DNA from: Ephydatia muelleri
Taxonomy: Eukaryota > Porifera > Demospongiae > Spongillida > Spongillidae
NCBI GenBank assembly: GCA_013339895.1
Contig: JABACO010000024.1
Coordinates: 3,029,675-3,093,674, forward strand
Length of the DNA: 64,000 bases
Direction of reading: 5' to 3'
A program made the position numbers and the translations under genes. Position 1 is the first letter of the stretch. Every line of letters begins with the position of its first letter. Shown piece after piece: positions 1 to 10,712 of the stretch. The notes beneath the pieces are model-generated. The model made no database searches and had not been told where the DNA came from. It was given only the letters and a program-made list of their open reading frames with translations.

Positions 1-2777
1 ATTAGTCCAAGAGCATTATCGAATGCCGGCCAGGTATGACATGGGCGCCATCACATGTGCACATCACCACCACTTGTGTGCACTGCCACGGAGCAGACCG
101 GCAATGTACTTCCACCAAATTATAATTATATTGCTAATGCATCAGATCAACTACTATATTCAACAGTTTGTGATTATAACTTGGCCTAGGTGGCAAATAG
201 TTTATTTCATGCCATCCATCATGTGCCATGAAATATAGGAATCACCAAGGAAGTCAGGGATAAAAGCTCCTTCCAGTACAGCAACAGTCGAACAGAGAGC
301 TGCAACCACTACTGATGATGCAGGGGCTACAGGAAGACAGGTTGGTTGTGAAAGCTAGGTGGGAGTGACCCACACACATGATCAGGCACAATCCCTCACA
401 CTGATGATGTACTATCTGTTATTTAGGATGTTGCCACGAGGAGAGTCTCTAGGATACCTATTAGACGCCCTTCAAGTGCTAATAATGTAAGCACTAACCA
501 GTGGCAGAGGCACAGACATTTGTGCTATAATTTAATTATTTTGTAATTCTACTTTACATTCGTACCAGAAACATAGGTGATGTCTGAACAAATGTCCTAC
601 AGTTTGATACATCGCACACTCACCTCCCATTCCTCCTTCTCCCCTCTCCTCCCTTCCTTAAAAGTATCTATAGGAACATATAGTCGTACATCTTGAGACA
701 CACACTCTCTCTAACACTATAAGCAGCTTAGTTAGTATATTTCCTCATCTTTACTGTATTACTTATATATTACTTTCACTTTTGATGTAGACTCCAATAA
801 AAGTAAGCAGGGATCAGAGCAGTTCACTAAACTCGAACAAAGCTGCAACGTTGCCTAGAGAAGGTAGTGATTTTGGAAGTGACAGCAGACCACGAGCACA
901 TTCACTGGAGAGCAAGGTATCCATGGAAACAAGGCAGATGAGGATATAAATGCCACCTAACATCTATCTTCCTTCTACAGGTGAACTTAAGATCATCAAG
1001 GCTGTCTGTAATAAAATCGAAACATATTTCCAATGAAACCGAAGCCAATAATCAGGTAATGCATTCTGTACTTGCTAATTAATGTTTCCTTTTATAACTG
1101 AGCAAAACCATGAAAGTTTTCACCCAAAATAAAATAACTTACATTCGCTTCATCCTTAATTTGCATGCACATTGGTATACTTAACGAACACAGTTGCAGA
1201 AGAGATCAGCGTGATTGCATGCAAATATGCAAAAATGTGTTCAACGTTTTGTGTGGCTGCAGGTTTGTAACCAACAACACCAGATCATCATCCATACTTT
1301 TTAGAATTATAACATTAATGGCCTATTCCAGTACACGGGGGTGGGATGGATGGCAAAAAAAAAATCTCCATGGACGATTCATGAATCCCTCTGGATATGA
1401 AACCACTGTAGATAACTGATTTGCCCTCCATGCCCTTGGCTGATTAACTATCTGAGGCCTTTCCAGGCTTTCAGGAGATATGAATCGGTGAAACCTTTTA
1501 AAATATCAACTTTAGATGCATAAATGTATTATTAATGATTGCGTTATACGAATAGACCATGCATGAAATGTGGTTAGCATGACTACAATGCACTCCTCTT
1601 TCTTGAAGGTATGCTATCCTTTGGCACACTGTCTCATCTCTCCAAATTTTAGATACTTGCAACTACCCATGGGCAATGAGCACTAGAGTTTAGAATTGAA
1701 TCATGAGTTTATCTAAGTTGTAAACGAATATATTTTCAGTGTGAATAACTTATGTAAACATTAAACCAATAGCTACATGTAAGTGAGCATGAACAGTGTA
1801 CCAAAACTGAACAATAAACTGTAGCCTAATGTTTTGCACACATGCTGCCACTCTTTCATTATGTGCCCCGCTGATGACAAAACCATGTAGTGCCATCCAG
1901 GTCCTAGGAAGGGAAAGCTTGGTGGGGGAGGGGCAGGGGGAAGGTTATTTCCTTTGCTGGTACTAAAAGTAAGAGCATTCGGTGTTCAGTAGATGATTAG
2001 CTTATAATCTATAATGTACTATAATCCTTTTATTTCCTCTTATAGAGTCCAAACTCAAGGTCACAGACCAACACTCAGAGCAGTGCAAAGAGTGACACCC
2101 TAGACAAGGGTGCTTCTTCGCCCACACCCCACACCTCTTCTCCACTGCACACTCCTCAGGAACACGCCACAGTTGTCACCACCACCACTACCATGGCCCA
2201 ACGCTCCACTTCAGCAACCATGCAAGGAGTGGAGAGTCAAAACGAGGGACAACCTTGTCCACATGCAGACCATTGTTCAACGGCACTCAGTGACCATCAG
2301 GAGGAGGATGAGGAGGAGGATGATGATGATGAGGCACCACTCCAGCCTCCCATCCCCCTCTCCTTCCCTTCCCACAACCCAACATCAGCTAAGGGCACTG
2401 AACATTCGAGAGAAAGTCAATCCATCGGACACAAGCAAGATGCCACTCCCACTAACAGGTGGGATGCCACACCCAACAGAAGAGCCACACCCATAAGAAG
2501 AGCTACTCACCACCAGGTTGCCCTTCAAGAGCTACTGGAGGAACAAACCACTGAAAGCTCCACCTCAAGTGCCGAACCCAGCCTGGCTGACCCAGTTCCC
2601 ACCACAACCAACAAATACATCACCTCCTCTCCAACCAACAGGAGAGGTGTTCCCAACATTGTCATTCTAGATGTGGATGGTGCTGTGGTTGAGATTATAC
2701 GTCCATCATGGGGCAAACTACCTTCATGGGACAGCATTGATCGCACGTTGGAATGCAACAAGACAACAAACATGTAA
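1..2777 (+). CDS. 3' half of Ser-rich multi-exon gene (left-arm copy, 5' end outside window)
   Basis: I do not recognise this protein. Exons with good GT-AG borders, all phase 0, lie at about 1-33 (partial), 239-340, 427-486, 791-916, 981-1055 and 2046-2777, ending in TAA. The reading frame is open through all of them. The product is hydrophilic and rich in Ser, Pro, Thr and Arg, with short basic stretches such as TRRVSRIPIRRPSS, which look like phosphorylation-prone disordered protein. The last exon holds a run of Asp/Glu near residue 80 and many Thr-Pro pairs. No domain, signal peptide or membrane segment is visible. The frame of 2046-2777 is intact here, while the right-arm copy has a one-base insertion. 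The downstream sulfotransferase is convergent, with its stop only about 200 bp away. A cytoskeletal or scaffold role would be a guess. Confidence 0.75.
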
Positions 2778-2982
2778 CATGTTCTTTTTGAGACCATTGC
2801 CACCCCTCTTCTTGTTTCGATGAATTGTTTCCCGACAGTAAAGCGTATGCACAATTGTAAACTGTACAGTTCACATATATATATCTTACCGCTTAGCTTG
2901 TAAAATACCCCACACAAAGGACATAATGAAGACATACAACACTTACAAATTGAAAAATAATGAATAGATGAATGGCCAAGGG

Positions 2983-4185
2983 TCAAAACACATCCATGGT
3001 TATGTTCAGATAATCCCTGATGTCACACTTACTGAGTTGCCCTGTTCTGCCGAGCAGGTCCACAGCCGTTCGAATCTCTGATAGCACAAATTGGCTTTGC
3101 TCACCGGTGAAGTGCTGGAAGGTCTCGTGATGGGTGCGATAGAACACTGTGTACCCCGCCTTTACCAGCTGCTCCAAGTCCTGCTCACGGTAAGGCTGCT
3201 GCAGGAAGTCGAGCATGCGTTTGAGACCAACCAGCGGATTGACCTTGAGCTCCTCGTACTTCACGACCAGGACAGGATGCCCCGAGTTGTGGATGGTGTA
3301 CGACTCTATCATGGTCCTCCACTCCTGACCTTTGTCCTTAACAAACTCGTTCCACTCTGAGTTGTTACCGAACCACTCCTTCCCCACGTGGCTGGTGTGG
3401 CTGTCCAGCTCCTTCTCTGTCCCGATTCTGTTCCACTCCGATACGAGCGCGTGGAATGGGTTCCGAATGAGCAGTATCGCCGACTGGAACAGTGGAATGT
3501 TCTCCACTTTGCCATACTGGTCCATGTAGGGATGGTACCTTAAGTACTTGCCACCGGTCCACCTCGGCAACGGATCGTGGGTCTTAACGACGAGCACCGC
3601 GCCGCTCCGGATACTCTCTCCGGGGTGGTCCATGACCCGGAGCGTCTTGTCGCAGTAGATTCCGCCCGTGCAAACTCCCGTCGCTCTCTGCAGCAGTCCG
3701 CGCACCCACGTATTTCCCGACCCCGGGAAACTGGCGAGGGCGATTGGCGGTCTCCCCGTCCCGTTCATGAAACGACATGTAGCCGTCTCGAGTACCTTCT
3801 TTACCGACGCCCGTTTGTAGCAGTAGGCAAAGCTCTTCTGATCCTCGTTCGAAAGGTACTCGTAGCAAAGAGAATCTGCGCACTCACGGATATCCTTCGT
3901 AGACGGGCGTTCCCCTCTCAGGTAGTGCCACCGAGCCGCGGACATGTTTTTCTTCATGTCCAGAATCAGAGACTTGAGCATTTTGAGGTTCCCGCTCTTT
4001 CCCTGGACGCGTCCCTCGAGAACGCCAGGTAAGGAAGGCAGTGCATGGAGGGAGACTGCGGTGTAGTGCGCTCCATTTGGCGTCAGAGGTCGCTCATCGA
4101 ACTTATGCGTTAGAAAGATCGTCAAGGTCAACACAATGAAAACGTTTGACGACAGACAGACGCCCAATCTGGCGTGGAACTTCAT
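2983..4185 (-). CDS. WSCD-like type II membrane sulfotransferase
   Basis: This single-exon ORF encodes 400 residues. An N-terminal hydrophobic segment at about residues 9-26 follows a short basic cytoplasmic tail, as in Golgi type II sulfotransferases. The sequence SFPGSGNTWVRGLLQ at about residues 153-167 fits the 5'-phosphosulfate-binding loop of PAPS-dependent sulfotransferases. It is followed by ATGVCTGGIYCD, which resembles the WSCD1/2 group. LLIRNPFHALVSEWNR at about residues 238-253 fits the 3'-phosphate-binding motif. By family, it would transfer sulfate from PAPS to a glycan in the Golgi; the substrate cannot be read from sequence. No WSC domain is present, so it corresponds to the catalytic part only. 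The coding region is GC-rich compared with the AT-rich flanks. Absence of introns could reflect retroposition or family structure. Confidence 0.85.
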   Translation of the reverse strand: MKFHARLGVCLSSNVFIVLTLTIFLTHKFDERPLTPNGAHYTAVSLHALPSLPGVLEGRVQGKSGNLKMLKSLILDMKKNMSAARWHYLRGERPSTKDIRECADSLCYEYLSNEDQKSFAYCYKRASVKKVLETATCRFMNGTGRPPIALASFPGSGNTWVRGLLQRATGVCTGGIYCDKTLRVMDHPGESIRSGAVLVVKTHDPLPRWTGGKYLRYHPYMDQYGKVENIPLFQSAILLIRNPFHALVSEWNRIGTEKELDSHTSHVGKEWFGNNSEWNEFVKDKGQEWRTMIESYTIHNSGHPVLVVKYEELKVNPLVGLKRMLDFLQQPYREQDLEQLVKAGYTVFYRTHHETFQHFTGEQSQFVLSEIRTAVDLLGRTGQLSKCDIRDYLNITMDVF

Positions 4186-4915
4186 CCCCGGCGGTCCAAC
4201 ATCCCCCTACGTGGTAGGCGTGACTTGTCGTGCCCGGACCCAAAGTGTTTGATAATATCAACCGGTCTCGTACCCAGACCTGTTACGTAAGCATTATGCT
4301 TACGTCTAAATTTATTACAGCACAATACAAATTTAACACACACATACAATCTTACATAGTCGATCAGAATTGAATAGTAAGTCTATTCCAACGTCGGCTG
4401 CTGCACAATGTGATCACGTGTGACTCTCTAGTTTACGCAACGCCGGTGACTGTTTCGTTCAGCTGATGTCATGTCACGATATTGTGTAAACCTTTTTAAT
4501 GATTCCTTTTACCGTCTCAGATTCTGCACAAGCATTCAATGTTGATGCTTCTAGTATTACCTCATCTTGATTCGGTGCACTGCATGAATTACGTATCAAC
4601 ATTACTTGCTTTTTCAAATAATTATTTATTCCCGGTTTACTGTGTAGTCACTTGTCTTAATTTTAACATCGAATACAACATAAATTACATGTATGCATAA
4701 TCTCTGGTGTATGCGTGTCAGACCAATGTATCCGAGCAGCCGGGCCAATAAATGCCGAATGAATCAGTGATGAAACCCCCTAATTGTACTGGAGTACGAT
4801 TACATCAACTTCACGCGTTGATCACAACCATACACAATTTTGTATATACAAACAGCTTGGCATCGTAAGGTCCACTGCAAACATGCACATTCAAAGCGAC
4901 ACGCACATTCGACAA

Positions 4916-5383
4916 TCAGGCGTCCCAGCGTTGCATTTTCACCTGCCCAGCTACTATTTCTAGCCTGTACGTCCTTCCGTGTACTTCATCGAACTCGTCA
5001 GGTAGTACCCGGTCATCGATGCGGAGTCTAGGGAGCTCCTTATGTCCAGTCTCGATGGATACCAACGGTACCGGAGCTAATTTACGGGGCTGCGCGTCCT
5101 TGTCCACCGCAAATTCTCGGTAATGGAACTGGTGCCCCGCGGTACTGTCGGAGGGCGGGCTGTAAATCCCCGCGAAAACCCACTTGTTCCACTCTGCCTT
5201 CATCTTCATGCGGACCCACTCCACTTCACCAAGGGAATTGCAAATCAGTCCCGTCACGTCTTTCTTGACCTTCTCGACGTCGTCCAGATGCTTTATCTTA
5301 TTCGTGTCTTTATCGTGCATAAGCTCCTCCACTGACATCCAAGTCATCTTCGCGCCAGATCTATATTGTCCAATGGAGAGCAC
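4916..5383 (-). CDS. Hypothetical 155-residue protein
   Basis: I do not recognise this ORF. It is 155 codons, GC-rich relative to its flanks, and has the same strand as the sulfotransferase, about 730 bp upstream of it. The protein is highly charged, with many Lys, Glu and Asp residues and no Cys pair, signal peptide or membrane segment. A second ATG at residue 13 could be the real start. Support for coding comes from the duplicated copy at 17109-17577, which aligns almost perfectly apart from one inserted G. Its base composition resembles that of the sulfotransferase gene and not of the flanks. It could be an intronless gene or an exon of a larger one. Confidence 0.5.
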   Translation of the reverse strand: MLSIGQYRSGAKMTWMSVEELMHDKDTNKIKHLDDVEKVKKDVTGLICNSLGEVEWVRMKMKAEWNKWVFAGIYSPPSDSTAGHQFHYREFAVDKDAQPRKLAPVPLVSIETGHKELPRLRIDDRVLPDEFDEVHGRTYRLEIVAGQVKMQRWDA

Positions 5384-6904
5384 TTAATGCCGTAATAGTA
5401 TTTATATTCTATTTATACATCTATACACTACTTTGATTTGACCCCATATTGGGCATACCCATTGTATGCATTTGCACCGTCTGTTGATCAATCCATGCAC
5501 TAATTAACCTTCGTATTGAGCGATGTAAACGTGTGCACCAGCTCATCGAGGCCGTCTATCAATTCAGTTGACCGAGTTAATTAAAATAACTTTGTCTGAC
5601 TTGTACAACTGATTGATTCAATGCAATAGCGTAGGATTCTATTGAATAGGCTGCGGCATTGATTGCACCCGCCCACAACCGCCTATAGCTTTCTTCCTCC
5701 ACTGTCACCGTATATGTTACAAATCAGCGGCCAAATGGACAAGGTAATTAATTCGCGGTTTGCGAATCATCAAATATTCCGGGTGCTTCAATACCAAGCA
5801 CACCAAATGTTTCTCAGTTTAACCCACGAGGGATTGTTGGTACTACATTTGGAATGACTTTTAGTAAGGTCACCGTATTTGTCCTATGGTTACGCTTCCG
5901 TAGGATTGTCATAACATTGTCCTCAATGTGCATGCAGGTAGTCATTCAGTGCATTTCTCATTACCGATTATTGTAAAGTCTAAACTTGCGCCTCAGCCTG
6001 TCTTTGATCAGCCCATCACAAGTTCAATCCTGGCCCGCTTCTACGAGTACCGGTACCCTGAACCGACAATGAACTGTACTAGCATAAAATAAAATATGTG
6101 TATAGTAGTAAATGTTGTAAGTACTGTCGCGTAGCATACCCTCCGCAAATAAGCGTGCATGGCTGTGCTAACCAGACTAGCGTGTAAGTGTGTCTGATTT
6201 TTGCTGCACCATGGTCACGCATCAAATGTGGAAACCGCGGGTTGATTTTTCAGTTAACTGCAAAGTAAATCAGATTCCGGCTGGCTGGCATATGTTACAT
6301 CTATTACGGGCCTCCGGTCACACGACTCAGTCTTGGACAAAGTTTTGCTTCCTCAGCATTTTGAACTTACACTGTACTTGCCATGGCCGGCCAATCTTAC
6401 ACAATATATGCACGTGATCGTAATTATTGAATCAAGGGCAATGACCATTATAGTATAAATTCTCCAAAACCAAAAAAATATGTCTTCACTGGTGTATGGT
6501 GGACCAGAATATGTTGCCGCAAGTGACAAATTCATTATACGAATGAATGTGTATAGCTTGTGGAATACTGTAATTAGGCCAGGAAGCATGCATGTATTTG
6601 TCTACGGAAAGCACTATTTTGCCTCCAGGAACCAAAACTTATAAATGAGGTTTTTTTTTATAGAATGTAAGACAGAGGATACTGAGCAACAAAATTCCGT
6701 TGCCACATCGCAAGTGAAGTATCATCTCGGTAATTATCAAGTATATGTACATTATTAATATCCCGTATTCTTGAATATTAATATTTGGATGTAATTCGCA
6801 CCAAAAAAAAAGTCTTTCTAAATATGCACAACAGAAATCATGCAATGGAATCTCAGAAACAAAAAAAAAAATGCTACTTTTACAACTGCTCATTTCTCAA
6901 TTTC
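5384..6904. other. Intergenic, AT-rich, no gene seen
   Basis: No ORF with coding character was found. The stretch contains a dispersed repeat at about 5745-5985 and is otherwise AT-rich with poly-A/poly-T runs near 6650 and 6860. The same stretch occurs inverted at about 15610-17100. Confidence 0.5.
5745..5985 (+). repeat. Dispersed repeat (copies also at ~16490-16750 and 38537-38795)
   Basis: The block begins with GCGGTTTGCGAATCATC and includes TAGGATTGTCATAACATTGTC and a pairing of GGTAGTCA with TTTCTCATTAC. The same ordered words occur at 38540-38790, outside the inverted duplication, with clear divergence, so this is an old interspersed element and not only an arm-to-arm match. Neither terminal repeats nor coding sequence was identified. 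Confidence 0.6.
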
Positions 6905-6973
6905 CCCAGCGATCTTGAAGCGATTGCAGTGTCCTGTTTGCATACAGCTCTTATGCTAACCACTGGAGCTTCC
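6905..6973 (-). repeat. tRNA-like sequence, probable SINE head
   Basis: Read on the minus strand, the block contains GTGGTTAGCATAAGAGCTG, which is close to a Pol III A-box/D-arm. About 35 bases later comes GCTTCAAGATC, a degenerate B-box. T/A-rich sequence with long homopolymer runs follows. No clean acceptor stem or anticodon arm could be drawn, so a functional tRNA is unlikely. The mirrored copy lies at 15539-15608 on the plus strand. Confidence 0.4.
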
Positions 6974-7007
6974 TTGTAGGGAACTGCATGGTCTGCAAAA
7001 CAGCATA

Positions 7008-7394
7008 GTAATCTGTCTTCAGCTGCAGTGAGGTCAAGTGTTCATGCTGCTTCATGGTCACTCCACCTACACCATCACAACTGAAGCCAGCACCAACATT
7101 GATCTATATATGCCATCTCCCCCTACATCTTTAGTTGGTACAGTACTGCACCAACTAAAGATGTAGGGAAGATGGCATATTAGATAATGGCTTCTAACAA
7201 CCCCACTGTATACTGGACCAGAAAAAGTGCAGACAGCCATATGCATGTACAGCTGACTACACTTTTAAACCAGCCACATTCATGAAGATTGCACAGCCCC
7301 AAATCCCTCTGTGTGATGTAAAACTAATAAATGCTGATGTATGGAAATACAAAAGGTGGTGAGCCAGGGGGAACCCTCTGCCCTACTTTAGAGG
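7008..7394 (+). repeat. Segment inverted relative to the other arm; contains a 72-bp hairpin
   Basis: Everything around this block matches the right arm in reverse complement, but 7008-7394 matches 14594-15504 in the same orientation. The block starts GTAATCTGT and ends TTTAGAGG. Within it, 7109-7180 is a hairpin with a stem built on CCTACATCTTTAGTTGG and its complement around a short loop. The right-arm version carries a further 525-bp insertion. Confidence 0.85.
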
Positions 7395-8728
7395 GATCTG
7401 CACACTATACCTTACTGAGCATTATAGACCTACGGAAATTTACTCTATGAGGAGAGGCATGCATGCACTCCTGACTGAAGCATGGGCCAGATAGTGAGCA
7501 AAACGGAGGCAAAGGAGACACTGGCTACAAAAGCTGGCATAGGGATGCCATGGGCAAAACTTTGCATTGGCTGCTTCAATGATGTCATAAATTAAATGTA
7601 TATGAAATGATGTAATTAAGGTTCAAGGCTTCTAGCATAGCCATTAGCTTGTGAGGAAAGACATGAGAAAGATTGAAATGGAATTGCTGGAGAGTGTATC
7701 AAGGGAGAGGGTCATTTATAAAAGCTCTTGATGATCACGGCAATCCATGCATGTTCAAAGGCAACAGTTACTTTGGTGGTGGTTTCATTGGCAATCATAT
7801 CCACACAATACTATACAAGTACCAAGTACCAGGGAACTATGCAACTAAATGGTTCAGGTTTCTGATGAAGTGAACCTGCACTTGGCCCTATCATCAAGGA
7901 AACAGTACGAAGTTCCTTAAGCCCAGGTACAGCATATGTTCACATGTACACACCTGAACTTGCAATGTCACAATTCATGACACAGTACAGTGTCTATATC
8001 ACTGCAAAGCTGCAAATGGAGGAACACTTGGGCAAAGGAATGGATGGTTGGATTTGGTCTCCTTAGGCGCCGCATGTATCCATGCAATATTAAACAACTA
8101 CCATACAAAGCTAATGTGTGTAATAAGATCTTACCGTAAAAAGCGCCCTAATGGCTGGTCGTATGCAGTAACAATAAAGTAAATAAAATGGGGGCTGTGT
8201 CGACCCCGGCCTACACCTGACACAGGCGGTAGGGCAAGGCACGCGGCTAGAGATAAAATATGTTATCTCTGGCACGGCTCACATTCCTCTCTGTTACGCC
8301 CGCTGAGATGGTGTAAAAAGTTGTCGTGTGCGGCGTCGAATTTATGCTGAGTCACATCAACAGAAACCAGATCGATAGGTTGCCGCCCCCAGGGATCATT
8401 CGACTTCGGACCCCAATAGAACCAGTCTTATTCCACTCAAGTGAACTCTGCATGGCAGTTCGGTGACAGGGGAGGACATGGATACGGACCCCGGGCCACT
8501 ACGGCACCATACCTCGAGCAAGAATTACTTCAAGCTCTGTCCGAACGCCATTGCTCACGAACCTTACATTCCATATTAAAATCGATACATGCAGATACAC
8601 TTGTGGGTCTGAACGTATTGGGACAACATAATTATAAACACGTCCCAAAATGATCACCATCTCTTACAGTATGACATCACGTACAGGCTGTAAGCGATGA
8701 CCATCGCATATCGTTACGTATGTTTGAG
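7395..8728. other. Intergenic; possible decayed coding fragment at ~7660-7800
   Basis: No intact gene is visible. Around 7670-7790 the plus strand reads peptide-like stretches such as KALDDHGNPCMFKGNSYFGG, interrupted by stops and frame changes in both arms (the other copy is at about 14180-14330, minus strand). I do not recognise the family. From 8180 to 8640 the sequence is GC-richer and may be part of another interspersed repeat. Confidence 0.4.
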
Positions 8729-9056
8729 TCTGGGTACGAGACTAGTATGCTGTGCTGTTCATTATGTAAAACTCTCGTACCCAGACACCCAGCTGCGGAT
8801 GGATTAGCGGTGATGTAATCCATCCGCAACTGTTGGGAATCTGGGTCTGGGTACGAGACTAGCAATAATTAAAAAGAGGAGTCGGTTCTTTATTTGTTCG
8901 TTGCAAGAATGGGGTAAAGGGTGTTAAAAAGAGACCCATCCATCCCATTTGTAAAATCCTGTTTCTGCAATCAGTCCACCGCACGCAGTAGTGAATCGAT
9001 TATATCATAGATACAATGATTGCACGTTCTGTGTAGCATGGGTCTGGGTACGAGAC
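8729..9056. mobile_element. Cluster of GTCTCGTACCCAGAC-ended MITEs
   Basis: The terminal word GTCTCGTACCCAGAC or its complement occurs at about 8729-8744, 8768-8781, 8840-8855 and 9041-9056. The block 8768-8855 is a compact foldback: CAGCTGCGGATGGATTA is followed by TAATCCATCCGCA. The same ends and the same sub-terminal sequence bound the larger element at 47131-48705, so these are short non-autonomous relatives. A further single terminus is at 4264-4279. Mirrored copies lie at about 12910-13255 and 18185-18202. Confidence 0.7.
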
Positions 9057-9374
9057 AATGCTTTGGTACGAAGAATTAATAAACTTTTATTTTGAACTGA
9101 AAGTGCATATTCACATAATGGTAATTGAATGTCTTGTAGCACAGTTTGCATAATTTTAAGTTGTTTTGTAGAGTTGTTCTAAAATAAGGGTTCCTTGTAA
9201 TTTTAAAAGCTATTCTTTTTAGAAATTCAAAAAAACTAGTTTTAACTCTTTCACGGGCAACAGAGCAATATTGCGCCGCAGGTGCAATACTGTTTATCTA
9301 AACAGTTAACCCTTTGTAGTCAACAACATGCATATATGTATTGATCAGTTGTTTCCTGGTCATAAAACGTAGCT

Positions 9375-9415
9375 AGCAAACAACATACACTATATCATAG
9401 TGTATGTTGTTTGCT
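9375..9415. repeat. Perfect 19-bp-stem hairpin
   Basis: AGCAAACAACATACACTAT, a three-base loop, then its exact reverse complement. The right-arm counterpart near 12562-12600 has lost the perfect pairing through small changes. Confidence 0.8.
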
Positions 9416-9739
9416 AACTACATTTTCCTGCAACGCGCAACATCACTTCACAAAGTTAAGATATCGTATAGCATGAGGGATGATGTTTTGCATGTAGGGG
9501 TACCAACGAGTCTCTTCCTCTTGTGAGTGAGTGAGCATCAATTGATGATGCTACAAGTTGTGATGAATTATAACACAGATCTAGTGGCCTAACTATTTTT
9601 GTGCACAAAAGGCACTGGCCGATGCAACAAAACACCTGAGGAAGCCACATGGAAAAGTAACCAGAATAACCAAAATATTGAAGCATAGGTACATGAACAG
9701 TACAAACGAAATGAACAGAAGCAAAACAACATTAAGACC

Positions 9740-10712
9740 CTATGATCTCAATTTATTGCCTGAACGTTTCAGTCTGTTGTCCATCAGTGGAACTGGTCTG
9801 TTGTCCATTAATGGAACTGGTCTGTTATCCATGAGTGGAACTGGTCTGTTATCCATGAGTGGAACTGGTCTGTCGTCCATGAGTGGAACTGGTCTGGTAT
9901 CCATGAGTGGAACTGGTCTGTTGTCCATGAGTGGAACTGGTCTATTATCCATTAATGGAATAGGTCTGTTATCCATGAGTGGAACTGGTCTGTTATCCAT
10001 GAGTGGAACTGGTCTGGTATCCATGAGTGGAACTGGTCTGTTGTCCATGAGTGGAACTGGTCTGTTATCCATGAGTGGAACTGGTCTGTTATCCATGAGT
10101 GGAACTGGTCTAGTGTCCATTAATGGAACTACATGTACGTGTGGTCTGCTATGGACTAGTGGAACCGATCTATTGTCCATGAGTGGAACCGGTCCATTGC
10201 CCATCAGTGGAGCAGGTCTGGTACACACGTATGGAACCGAAAATTGATCAGTTGTGGTTTGAATACATGAAGGAGGTCTAGCACCCATGACATGAGGGTG
10301 TCCAGCAACACCTACCACATCAGCTGGCATCTCCAGAAATGAAGGACGACCAACGATTGCTGATTCCTGTCGAGTGGTTTCCAGAACTGGAGCGTAAGGC
10401 CTGGCGTTAATCAAAGGAGTGATCGGCCCATTGTTCATGAGCGGAGCGGGTCTCCTATTCTCCATCGCTGGAACGGTCCTGTTACTCCCCATCAACGGAC
10501 CAGGTCTGGCATGTGGGCCCGCATACGTGTACGGACCAGGGCGAGCAAGTCTGCCGTGATCCGTGTGTGACATAGGTCTGCCACCGCCCCCAGCTCGCGT
10601 TGAGTGCAGATGGCCATGGGCAGGCGCAGAGGGGCAGTCCATGAGTGACGCGGATCTAGTGTCCACGATGCTAGGCCCATTCACCGTATACGAGATCGTT
10701 TTCAAAAGCATT
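9740..10712 (-). CDS. C-terminal part of Pro-rich octapeptide-repeat protein (5' end in N gap)
   Basis: This open frame runs out of the N gap for about 324 codons and ends with TAG. The N-proximal part is Arg/Pro/Gly/His-rich. The C-terminal half is 15 near-identical copies of an eight-residue unit, RPVPLMDN, with Thr or Asp at the last position and Ile in place of Val in some. A short tail, LKRSGNKLRS, follows. No domain is recognised. The repeat is low in charge and Pro every second residue would favour an extended chain. A structural or secreted role is speculation, since no signal peptide can be seen without the 5' end. Because the unit is 24 bp, the opposite strand is open too, but only this strand continues into non-repetitive coding-like sequence. 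Confidence 0.6.
9772..10130 (-). repeat. 24-bp coding minisatellite, 15 units
   Basis: Fifteen tandem 24-bp units built on GGAACTGGTCTGTTATCCAT plus four bases. Variant positions are few and mostly third codon positions or Asn/Thr/Asp exchanges. The mirrored array at about 11866-12225 also has 15 units but with three single-base deletions. Confidence 0.9.

Larger units (their letters stand above)
1..10275. repeat. Left arm of giant inverted repeat
   Basis: Positions 1-10275 reappear in reverse complement at 11713-22463. The first bases of the window match the reverse complement of the bases ending at 22463, and the match runs through genes, introns and repeats to 10275, where the right arm stops at the N gap. 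The arms differ by scattered substitutions and small indels, one inverted segment (7008-7394) and one 525-bp insertion in the right arm. The left arm continues to 10712 with sequence that has no partner on the right. The left arm may extend beyond the start of the window. Confidence 0.97.

Noticed and set aside
3091-4032. Long open frames opposite and out of frame with the sulfotransferase
   Set aside because: Shadow frames in a GC-rich gene. Only the minus-strand 400-codon frame has the PAPS-binding motifs.
9678-10247. Plus-strand frame with GTGLLSMS repeats
   Set aside because: Antisense of the octapeptide array. The 24-bp unit keeps it open, but it starts and ends with the array, unlike the minus-strand frame.
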